A DNA stretch of 11,021 bases, taken from assembly GCA_937859855.1 (NCBI GenBank), contig CALMAR010000243.1, forward strand, positions 701-11,721, read 5' to 3'. Below, piece after piece: positions 1-5,264 of this stretch. This stretch comes from an uncultured Kineosporia sp. (lineage in GTDB: Bacteria > Actinomycetota > Actinomycetes > Actinomycetales > Kineosporiaceae). Position 1 is the first letter of the stretch; every line of letters begins with the position of its first letter. The notes under the pieces were generated by a model. That model had not been told where the DNA came from. It worked only from the letters and a program-made list of their open reading frames with translations, and did no database searches. A program made the translations under genes and the position numbers.

Positions 1-155
1 GCGGGGGCGTGCGCCGCATCGTGGGGTTGCTTGGCGCCCCCCGAGGCCGGGCCGGGCAGCGCCAACCGGGTCGTCCACAGAAGCGAGCCGGGCGTGATCG
101 CGGCGGAGCTCACAATCAGGCGCTGATCAAGGTGAAAGTTGGCCCACACCCTCGA
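1..155. other. Left-edge stretch with no callable gene
   Basis: No recognisable protein is readable here. A plus-strand open frame runs from the window edge to a TGA at 124-126, and a minus-strand ATG lies at 20. Neither has a Shine-Dalgarno or a recognisable sequence. AGGCGCTGATCA at 118-129 is an exact 12-mer match to 6731-6742. Confidence 0.3.
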
Positions 156-201
156 CCGGCGCTGATCTTGCAAGAACCTGCATGATCAGCTGATCAGCCG
201 G
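156..201. repeat. Compound dyad built on TGATCA downstream of cysH (possible terminator)
   Basis: Positions 161-172 (GCTGATCTTGCA) pair with 179-190 (TGCATGATCAGC) across a 6-nt loop (AGAACC), with one T-T mismatch in 12 positions. Overlapping it, 183-196 is a perfect 14-bp palindrome (TGATCAGCTGATCA), and CCGGC at 156-160 can pair with GCCGG at 197-201. It begins directly after the cysH stop codon, so on the minus strand it could end the sulfur operon transcript. There is no T-tract. The same TGATCA core recurs in other gaps of the window, so it could instead be a copy of an interspersed palindromic element. The dyad is seen directly; both functions are inference. Confidence 0.5.
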
Positions 202-933
202 CTACTGGTGGATGCCGCACTCGGTCTTGGCCCGCCCGGCCCAGCGCCCGGCCCGGGCGTCCTCGCCCGGAAGGACCGCGCGGGTGCACGGCTCGCAGCC
301 GATTGAGCGATAGCCCAGCTGCAGCAGCGGATTGGTCAGGACCTCCGGAAACGCGTCCAGGTAGGCGTCGATGTCGGCCTGCGTCCAGTCCGCGATCGGC
401 GCCAGCTTGAGCAGGCCCTTGCGCTCGTTCCACTGCACGGTCGGCGTATGCGCCCGGGTAGCACTCTCGTCCCGGCGCAGCCCGGTGGCCCATGCCCGAT
501 AGGAGCGCAGAGTGCGATTGAGCGGTGCCACCTTGCGCGCCGCGCAGCAGGCGTCCGGGTCGGTCAGGTACAGCTTGCCGTGAGCGGCCTCGTGCTCGGC
601 CACGGTCTCCTTCGGCCGCACGGTCAGCATCCGCAGCGGATACGACGCCTCCACCGCCTGGGCTGTGCCGATGGTCTCGATGAAGTGGTAGCCGGTATCG
701 ACGAAGAGCATCGTGGTGCCCGGCACGGCGCGCGACGTCAGATGGGCCAGCACGGTGTCACCCATGGATGCGGTGACCACCAGGTCGTGGCCGAACGCCC
801 GCCCGGCCCAGCCGAGGACGGTCAGCGGATCGGCGCCGTCCAGCACGCTGTTGGCTTCGGCGGCGAACCCGTACGGATCTTCTTCGAGGGCGGCGGCCAC
901 GTCCTCGGGACGGCTGATCAAGGAGCCGATCAT
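202..933 (-). CDS. cysH: Assimilatory APS reductase (4Fe-4S type), CysH family
   Basis: The 243-aa protein is a thioredoxin-dependent adenylyl-sulfate reductase, converting adenosine 5'-phosphosulfate to sulfite and AMP in the cytoplasm. The N-terminal half has the PAPS-reductase nucleotide-binding fold, with TASMGDT at about 54-60 and the FVDTGYHF stretch at about 77-84. GLRRDES lies at 151-157. Cys129-Cys130 (DACCAARK) and Cys213/Cys216 (GCEPC) form the CC...CxxC pattern that binds a 4Fe-4S cluster and marks APS rather than PAPS reductases. Cys239 in the C-terminal ECGIH motif is the catalytic nucleophile. Length is normal for the family. Its ATG overlaps the stop of the upstream zinc-ribbon gene (ATGA at 930-933), so translation is probably coupled. 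It is the last gene of the operon within the window and supplies sulfite to the sulfite reductase encoded first. Confidence 0.95.
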   Translation of the reverse strand: MIGSLISRPEDVAAALEEDPYGFAAEANSVLDGADPLTVLGWAGRAFGHDLVVTASMGDTVLAHLTSRAVPGTTMLFVDTGYHFIETIGTAQAVEASYPLRMLTVRPKETVAEHEAAHGKLYLTDPDACCAARKVAPLNRTLRSYRAWATGLRRDESATRAHTPTVQWNERKGLLKLAPIADWTQADIDAYLDAFPEVLTNPLLQLGYRSIGCEPCTRAVLPGEDARAGRWAGRAKTECGIHQ

Positions 934-1145
934 GACTGCTCACTCTCCGAAAAAGGCTGATGCAGGCCGAAGAAGCTGAGGGAGAACACGCGCAGGCAGC
1001 TGCGACAGTGCCAGCCGCCCCGGGTCAGCCCGTCGACGGCGCCGGACGGCACCGGGCGCAGATCCTCTTCCGCGCAGAACGGGCAGTGGTAGGGAACTGC
1101 CCGCTGACTTTGCTGGCCGGGGGCAGACGAGGAGGCCGTGTTCAT
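930..1145 (-). CDS. Small zinc-ribbon protein of the sulfite reductase operon
   Basis: This 71-aa protein has two CxxC knuckles, Cys21/Cys24 (CPFC) and Cys47/Cys50 (CRSC), separated by 22 residues. The second is followed by the hydrophobic stretch LRVFSLSFFG. This is a minimal zinc ribbon, or conceivably a small metal-cluster or electron-transfer site. It is wedged between the sulfite reductase and cysH with ATGA overlaps on both sides (1142-1145 and 930-933), so it is certainly translated with them and probably in a fixed ratio. From memory, similar short proteins lie between these two genes in other actinobacteria, but I know no assigned function. It could help assemble or metallate the two Fe-S enzymes or pass electrons; that is inference from position only. 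The reading frame and operon membership are well supported. Confidence 0.85.
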   Translation of the reverse strand: MNTASSSAPGQQSQRAVPYHCPFCAEEDLRPVPSGAVDGLTRGGWHCRSCLRVFSLSFFGLHQPFSESEQS

Positions 1146-2893
1146 CGCAGGTCCTCCTCGTCGGCGTGCAGCACCCAGTCGGCGAAGCGCTCGTCGTCGG
1201 CCCGTTGATCGAGCCAGCGCCGCAACACCCGCTCGGCGTAGTCCGGCAGGCTGGCCGCGGTGGTTTTCAGCCCACGCAGCTTGCGGCCGAACCCGGCGTT
1301 CAGGCCGAGCCCGCCGCCGAGGTGAATCTGGAATCCGTCCACCGTCGGGCCCTGCGGGTCATCGGGATCGGGTACCTGGATGCCCTTCAGCCCGATGTCG
1401 GCGATCTGGGCCCGGGCGCAGGAGTTCGGGCAGCCGTTGATGTTGATCGACAACGCCGGGCCGTCCAGATTGAACAGCTCGGGGACGTCGGCCAGCCGTT
1501 CCTCCAGCTCCTGCACCAGGGTGGCGGCGGTGTCCTTGGTGTTCGTGATCGCCAGCTTGCAGAACTCGATGCCGGTGCAGGCCATGGTTCCGCGGCGGAA
1601 AGCGCTAGGACGGGCCGAAAGTCCGATCGCGTCCAGGTCGTCCAGCAGGTCCGGCACTCGTTTGGCGGCCACGTCCAGCACCACCAGCTTCTGCTGTGCG
1701 GTCAGCCGCAGCCGGGCGCTGCCGGCCCGCTCCATCGCGTCGGCCAGCTGGCGCAGCGCCAGCCCCTGAACTCGTCCGACCAGCGGCGCGGCGCCGACGT
1801 AGAACCGGCCATTGCGCTGCCGGTGCACGCCAATGTGGTCGTGCGTCCCGGCCGGCAGCTCCGGCGCCGGGCCGTCGATCAGCTTGCGCTTGAGGTACTC
1901 GTTCTCCAGCACGTCCCGGAACCGCTCCGGGCCCCAGTCGGCGACCAGGAACTTGAGCCGGGCCCGGGTTCGCAGCCGCCGGTACCCGTAGTCCCGGAAG
2001 ATCCGGATCACCCCGTGCCAGACCTCGGGCACCTCATTCAGCGGCACCCAGGCGCCCAGCCGCTGGCCCAGCATGGGATTGGTGGACAGGCCGCCGCCGA
2101 CCCACAGATCGAAGCCCGGCCCGTGATCCGGGTGCACGACGCCGATGAAGGCGATGTCGTGCACTTCGTGCGCGACGTCCTGGTGCGGGCTGCCGCTGAC
2201 CGCGGTCTTGAACTTGCGCGGCAGGTTGGCCAGCTCCGGATCGCCGATGAACTGCTTGACGATCGCCTTGATAGCCGGGGTGCCGTCGATGATCTCGTCC
2301 CGGGCGATCCCAGCCACCGGCGATCCGAGCACCACCCGGGGGGTGTCGCCGCAGGCCTCGGTGGTGATCAGGCGGGCGCTGCCGAGCAGCCGCCAGATCT
2401 CGGGCATGTCTTCGATCCGGATCCAGTGGTACTGGATGTTCTGCCGATCGGTGATGTCGGCCGTGCCGCGAGCGAACCGCTCGCTGATGTGGGCCAGCAC
2501 CCGCAGCTGGGCCAGGGTCAGCGCCCCGCCATCGATCCGGACCCGCAGCATGAAGTACTCGTCGTCCAGTTCCTCCGGCTCGAGCACCGCGGTCTTGCCG
2601 CCGTCGATTCCGGGCTTGCGCTGGGTGTACAGCCCCCACCATCGCAGCCGCCCGCGCAGGTCCTCGCCCGGGATGCTGGCGAAACCCTCACGGGCGTAGG
2701 TGGAGAGCACCCGCTCCCGGACGGCGAGACCACCCTCGCGAGCCTTCCAGGCCTCGTTCGGGTTCAGCGCGGTTGTCTCCCCCAGCGCCCACTGCCCTTC
2801 CGGGCGAGAGGCACCCCCGCGTACCGGGCGCTCCGGGCGCTCCGGGCGCGCGGTGCGCTTCGCCTCGGGGGCGGACTCTGCAGGGGTGGGCAC
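1142..2893 (-). CDS. sirA: Ferredoxin-dependent assimilatory sulfite reductase (SirA/NirA family)
   Basis: The 583-aa siroheme and 4Fe-4S enzyme reduces sulfite to sulfide with six electrons from ferredoxin. It has the two ferredoxin-like half-domains and two siroheme-binding halves of the family. The cluster ligands are Cys439 and Cys445 (CTGIEFC) and Cys488 and Cys492 (CPNSC). Tyr89 (GLYTQRKPG) and Cys181 (TEACGDTPR) are 92 residues apart, the same spacing as Tyr69 and Cys161, which are covalently cross-linked in M. tuberculosis NirA. This supports sulfite rather than nitrite as substrate, as does the operon with cysH. Start: GTG at 2893 with AAGGAG at 2898-2903, a slightly short 4-nt spacer. 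The first 30 or so residues are a Pro/Arg/Glu-rich tail of no recognised function. It is the first gene of the operon, behind a long regulatory leader. Confidence 0.93.
   Translation of the reverse strand: MPTPAESAPEAKRTARPERPERPVRGGASRPEGQWALGETTALNPNEAWKAREGGLAVRERVLSTYAREGFASIPGEDLRGRLRWWGLYTQRKPGIDGGKTAVLEPEELDDEYFMLRVRIDGGALTLAQLRVLAHISERFARGTADITDRQNIQYHWIRIEDMPEIWRLLGSARLITTEACGDTPRVVLGSPVAGIARDEIIDGTPAIKAIVKQFIGDPELANLPRKFKTAVSGSPHQDVAHEVHDIAFIGVVHPDHGPGFDLWVGGGLSTNPMLGQRLGAWVPLNEVPEVWHGVIRIFRDYGYRRLRTRARLKFLVADWGPERFRDVLENEYLKRKLIDGPAPELPAGTHDHIGVHRQRNGRFYVGAAPLVGRVQGLALRQLADAMERAGSARLRLTAQQKLVVLDVAAKRVPDLLDDLDAIGLSARPSAFRRGTMACTGIEFCKLAITNTKDTAATLVQELEERLADVPELFNLDGPALSININGCPNSCARAQIADIGLKGIQVPDPDDPQGPTVDGFQIHLGGGLGLNAGFGRKLRGLKTTAASLPDYAERVLRRWLDQRADDERFADWVLHADEEDLR
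2825..2851. repeat. Three-copy 9-bp tandem repeat in the sirA N-terminal tail
   Basis: Two exact copies of CGGGCGCTC (2825-2833 and 2834-2842) are followed by a third with one change (2843-2851). On the minus strand it encodes the RPERPERP run in the disordered N-terminal tail of the sulfite reductase. The unit is a whole number of codons, so changes in copy number would keep the frame. Confidence 0.7.
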
Positions 2894-2908
2894 GAATCTC
2901 CTTCGATG

Positions 2909-2994
2909 TGCCCTGCTGGCAGCTCACGGTCGCAGTCGAGCGCCAAAGCGGGCGCCGGCTGACACCGGACGAGCGAGGCAGGGCAGACGTGAGC
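2909..2994 (-). promoter_or_regulatory. Attenuator-like alternative pairings between leader peptide and sirA
   Basis: Two perfect complementary pairs lie in the 137 nt between the leader-peptide stop and the sirA start. GCTCACG (2994-2988) matches CGTGAGC (2928-2922), and TGCCCTGC (2985-2978) matches GCAGGGCA (2916-2909). In transcript order they interleave, so they either exclude each other or form a pseudoknot. A small hairpin, GCGCC-CGCTTT-GGCGC, sits between them. The second pairing ends 5 nt before the sirA SD (AAGGAG, 2903-2898). The complementarity is seen directly; a role in coupling leader translation to sirA expression is inference. Confidence 0.4.
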
Positions 2995-3030
2995 CTGGGC
3001 TGATGCCGGAACTCGGCTGGGCGATCGGGG

Positions 3031-3117
3031 CTAACGACAGATCGCGCTGGCCGTACGCAGAAGATCCACATGGTGACGCTTGGTCAGCATGATCAGCGGT
3101 GGAGGCTGCCCTGTCAT
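3031..3117 (-). CDS. Leader peptide of the sulfite reductase operon (HVDLxRxASAxCR type)
   Basis: A 28-codon ORF starts at the ATG at 3117 and ends with TAG at 3031-3033. Its last 19 residues read MLTKRHHVDLLRTASAICR. They match the short actinobacterial peptides usually annotated only as 'putative leader peptide', with R-x-HVDL-x-R-x-x-SA-x-CR near the end, found upstream of sulfur-assimilation genes. The Cys codon (TGT) is the penultimate sense codon and Arg the last, placing a ribosome starved for Cys at the very end of the ORF. A second in-frame ATG at 3090 gives a 19-residue form but has no SD. I prefer 3117 because GGGAG lies at 3126-3122, although the spacer is only 4 nt. That SD overlaps the closing helix of the upstream riboswitch. 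The extra N-terminal part holds three consecutive prolines (PPP). Family membership is recognised from memory; a cysteine-sensing role is inference. Confidence 0.75.
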   Translation of the reverse strand: MTGQPPPLIMLTKRHHVDLLRTASAICR

Positions 3118-3124
3118 GTCTCTC

Positions 3125-3209
3125 CCATCGACCCTGGCGGTAGCACCGGCCCTCGATGGGGTGGTTGCTGCGGCGTCTTCGAGCCAGGTCTCTCGGCCGC
3201 TCTGGATGG
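3125..3209 (-). ncRNA. SAM riboswitch aptamer (SAM-I clan, P4 reduced or absent)
   Basis: On the minus strand this segment carries the core of the S-box/SAM-I clan in the right order. P1 is CCAUC (3209-3205) with GAUGG (3129-3125). The AGAGcGGC block follows, and P2 is GCGGC (3200-3196) with GCCGC (3174-3170). GAGAGACCUGGCUCG fills the P2 arm. The invariant GCAACC is at 3168-3163. P3 is CCC/GGG around 3160-3150, followed by GGUGC at 3147-3143. Between GGUGC and the 3' side of P1 there are only 13 nt, so P4 is at most a 3-bp hairpin (ACC/GGU). That resembles SAM-IV or SAM-I/IV variants more than classical SAM-I. The predicted transcription start lies 1-2 nt before P1. Ligand specificity and exact class are inferred. 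Confidence 0.8.
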
Positions 3210-3217
3210 CTTCATTG

Positions 3218-3246
3218 ACAGTACGTTCACAATTCGGACCGGTCAA
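3218..3246 (-). promoter_or_regulatory. Promoter of the riboswitch-leader-sirA operon
   Basis: TTGACC (3246-3241) is followed by exactly 17 nt and then TACTGT (3223-3218), a good fit to the housekeeping -35/-10 pattern of actinobacteria. A start about 7 nt downstream, near 3211, falls at the first base before P1 of the SAM aptamer. Promoter and riboswitch calls therefore support each other. Confidence 0.7.
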
Positions 3247-3247
3247 A

Positions 3248-3275
3248 GATCTGTCCGCCATTCGGACAGCAGATC
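3248..3275. promoter_or_regulatory. Operator-like dyad upstream of the sulfur operon promoter
   Basis: GATCTGTCCG (3248-3257) and CGGACAG-C-AGATC (3263-3275) form a 12-bp inverted repeat around a 5-bp spacer with one bulged C. The inner seven pairs are uninterrupted. It ends one base before the minus-strand -35 box, with its centre about 50 bp upstream of the predicted start, a position typical of activator sites. It lies between divergent genes, so it could also act on the plus-strand gene. The regulator is unknown. Confidence 0.5.
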
Positions 3276-3424
3276 AGGTCGTGAGCACAGCTTGTGAACT
3301 GAGTTATCGGCGAAGCTATTCCACTCTTTCGCCGCTGGACGCGTTCGGTGGCAGAGTTCACCGGCACCAGGAAGGATCAGCATTCATACAGCCTGGATCC
3401 AGACCTCGCAGGGACAATGATCAC

Positions 3425-4126
3425 ATGTCTAACCTCGCCCCTTTCCAGAAGAACCAGCAGCCGGGCCTGCCCACGCCGCCCAAGGGCATGACCATCGCCC
3501 GCTACGCCACCTACGCCCAGGCTCAGCGAGCGGTCGACTTTCTGTCCGACGAGCACTTTCCGGTGCAGGCGGTGACCATCGTCGGGGTGGATCTGCAGAT
3601 GGTGGAGCGGGTTACCGGACGGCTCACCTACAGCCGGGTGGCCATCGCCGGCATGGCGTCGGGGGCGTGGTTCGGCCTCTTCGTCGGCCTGCTGATCTCA
3701 CTGTTCGGGGGAGCCCAGGGCTTCAGCCTGATCGCGGCGGTGTTCATCGGGGCGGCGTTCGGGTTGCTGTTCGGGCTGATCTCCTATGCCTTCACCGGCG
3801 GCCGCCGCGACTTCACCTCAACCAGTCAGATCGTGGCCGGGGAGTACCGCGTGCTCTGCCTGGACGAGCAGGCCGGCCAGGCTATGAGCCTGCTCAACAA
3901 GCTGCCCGGCGGCACCGGCCGTGGCCCGGCCGTGGCCGCTCCCACCGCCCCGGCTGGCGGACCGGCCTACGGGAGCTCGGCTGCTCCGGGCGCGACCGCG
4001 ATGCCAGTCGGAGCCGGCCAGCCGGATCAGCCGGAACACGCTCAGGCGGCCAGCGGTCCCACCTACAGCGAAATGATCGAGCGCAAACGGCAGGAGGAGC
4101 GCGACAGCGGCAACGGGCCGGCCTGA
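3425..4126 (+). CDS. Two-TM membrane protein, general stress protein (YflT-like N-terminus) family
   Basis: The 233-aa protein starts with a short polar tail. Residues 20-65 are conserved in actinobacterial homologues I remember as 'general stress protein' or 'magnesium transporter-like' (ARYATYAQAQRAVDFLSD, FPVQAVTIVGVDLQMVERVTGRLT). This part resembles the heat-induced stress protein YflT domain. Two glycine-rich membrane segments follow, about 72-94 and 100-123. After them come a soluble stretch (TSTSQIVAGEYRVLCLDEQAGQA) and a low-complexity Ala/Gly/Pro tail ending in a charged segment (EMIERKRQEE). The ATG at 3425 is chosen because AGGGAC lies at 3410-3415 with 9-nt spacing, and the upstream in-frame extension is not protein-like. 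It faces the corA/S58 pair. In M. tuberculosis I recall a similar protein (Rv1234) near corA/mgtE-type genes, hinting at a link to Mg2+ homeostasis. The biochemical function is unknown. Confidence 0.85.
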   Translation: MSNLAPFQKNQQPGLPTPPKGMTIARYATYAQAQRAVDFLSDEHFPVQAVTIVGVDLQMVERVTGRLTYSRVAIAGMASGAWFGLFVGLLISLFGGAQGFSLIAAVFIGAAFGLLFGLISYAFTGGRRDFTSTSQIVAGEYRVLCLDEQAGQAMSLLNKLPGGTGRGPAVAAPTAPAGGPAYGSSAAPGATAMPVGAGQPDQPEHAQAASGPTYSEMIERKRQEERDSGNGPA

Positions 4127-4130
4127 ACCG

Positions 4131-4151
4131 CCCGGCACCGGCTCGGCCGGG
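4131..4151 (+). terminator. GC-rich hairpin after the stress-protein gene
   Basis: CCCGGC (4131-4136) and GCCGGG (4146-4151) form a 6-bp stem with a 9-nt loop, beginning 4 nt after the TGA at 4124-4126. There is no T-tract, as is common for actinobacterial terminators, so the assignment rests on position and base pairing only. Confidence 0.4.
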
Positions 4152-4203
4152 AGGAGCATCACACCGGACCGGCGCAGATCTGCTTGATGTCAGCCATTGA
4201 TCC

Positions 4204-4224
4204 TCCCCGCCGGTGCGCTGGGGA
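4204..4224 (-). terminator. Hairpin directly after the S58 hydrolase gene
   Basis: TCCCCGC (4204-4210) pairs with GC-T-GGGGA (4217-4224), with one bulged T and a 6-nt loop. On the minus strand it follows the TAG stop (4227-4225) without a gap. With the hairpin at 4131-4151 it would insulate the two convergent genes. There is no T-tract. Confidence 0.45.
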
Positions 4225-5253
4225 CTAACCCGGAGTCAGCGGTATCCGGCGAGCAGCGTCCGCGATGGCCAGCAGGGTGACCTGCGCCGCCAGCGCCTGC
4301 AGTTCGATCATGGCCCTGGAGGGCAGCTCGATCACGCCGGTGGACAGCGCGAACACGGTGTCGCCGTCCAGCATGGTGTGGGCCGGGACCAGCGCCCGGG
4401 CGATGCCGTCGTGGCCGCAGATGGCCGTGCGCTGGCACTGGCCCGGATCCAGCCGGGCGTTGGTGGCGATCACCACCAGGGTGGTGTTCAGGGCCGCGCT
4501 GTCAGCGGGCGGCCGGCCAGTAATCGTTGCGCCCGAGGGGGTTTCAACGCCGGAAGGTTGGTGCGGGCTTGGCAGGCGGTAGCCGGAGGGCATGAAGGGC
4601 TCGGCGTAGAAGCCGCCGGACGGTGTGAACGGGCTGCCGGCCGCATTGATCACGGCCACCGCACCGGCCACCACGCCCTCGACCGGCCCCGTATCGGGAT
4701 CCGTACTGACCAGGGGCAGGCTGGCCGTGCCGGCCCCACCGGCGAACTGCTGCCGCGCCACCCGGGCTCCAGTCCCCGCGCCCAGCTGCCCGGACAGCGG
4801 GCCGCTCGCCTCCCAAGCCGAAACCGCTGCGGCGTAACCCATCTCCGGATCCGGAGTAGCACCGACGGCGCCGCCTCGGCCCAGATCGAACACCGCCGCC
4901 GCAGGCACGATCGGCACCAGAATCGAGCGCGGATCGTGCGGTGGTCCAGCGGGGAAGCCCCGGCCCTGTTCGCGGCACCAGCGCTGGACCCCGCCAGCCG
5001 AGGCCAGCCCGAAGGCGCTGCCTCCGGTGAGCACGACGGCGTCCACGGTCGCCACCAAGGTGGATGGGTCCAGCGCGTCGGTCTCGTGCGTGCCCGGGCC
5101 GCCACCCCGCACGTCCACCGATCCCGTCGATCCCGGCGGCGGAATCACCACCGTGACGCCGGTCAGCCAGCCGTCACCGATCCGCTGGGCATGCCCGGCC
5201 AGCACTCCTGGTACGTCGCGGATCGAACCCCAGCCGGCCAGTTCGCCATCCAT
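4225..5253 (-). CDS. P1/S58-family (DmpA/NylC-like) N-terminal nucleophile hydrolase
   Basis: This 342-aa protein belongs to peptidase family S58, with DmpA aminopeptidase, NylC nylon-oligomer hydrolase and, from memory, M. tuberculosis Rv1333. Family landmarks are DVPGVLAGHAQR (13-24), TGVTVVIPPPG (31-41), RGGGPGTHETD (49-59), VVLTGGSAFGLA (73-84) and the C-terminal HTMLDGDTVFAL (292-303). DSAALNTTLVVIAT (251-264) holds the expected self-cleavage point between Asn256 and Thr257. Cleavage frees Thr257 as the N-terminal nucleophile and yields alpha and beta chains. The frame is open back to 5367, but family similarity begins only after the ATG at 5253, which lies 11 nt after the corA stop, so I place the start there although its SD is weak. 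No signal peptide is seen, so it is cytoplasmic. The natural substrate is unknown, probably a small peptide or amide. It is likely co-transcribed with corA. Confidence 0.88.
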   Translation of the reverse strand: MDGELAGWGSIRDVPGVLAGHAQRIGDGWLTGVTVVIPPPGSTGSVDVRGGGPGTHETDALDPSTLVATVDAVVLTGGSAFGLASAGGVQRWCREQGRGFPAGPPHDPRSILVPIVPAAAVFDLGRGGAVGATPDPEMGYAAAVSAWEASGPLSGQLGAGTGARVARQQFAGGAGTASLPLVSTDPDTGPVEGVVAGAVAVINAAGSPFTPSGGFYAEPFMPSGYRLPSPHQPSGVETPSGATITGRPPADSAALNTTLVVIATNARLDPGQCQRTAICGHDGIARALVPAHTMLDGDTVFALSTGVIELPSRAMIELQALAAQVTLLAIADAARRIPLTPG

Positions 5254-5264
5254 GATGACCGGCG

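Noticed and set aside
1166..2962. 598-codon plus-strand open frame
   Set aside because: It is antisense to sirA, Pro/Gln/Val/His-rich and without any domain. It arises from the GC-rich codon pattern of the real gene.
2894..3090. Poly-cysteine leader ORF of the mycobacterial type before sirA
   Set aside because: No run of consecutive Cys codons is present in any minus-strand frame; the leader found is of the HVDLxRxASAxCR type.
3080..3424. N-terminal extension of the stress protein back to 3080
   Set aside because: It would translate the antisense of the riboswitch and leader peptide. The ATG at 3425 has an SD and starts where the family begins.
4127..4224. A gene or RNA in the convergent gap
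   Set aside because: Only two short GC-rich hairpins are present, best read as terminators for the flanking genes.
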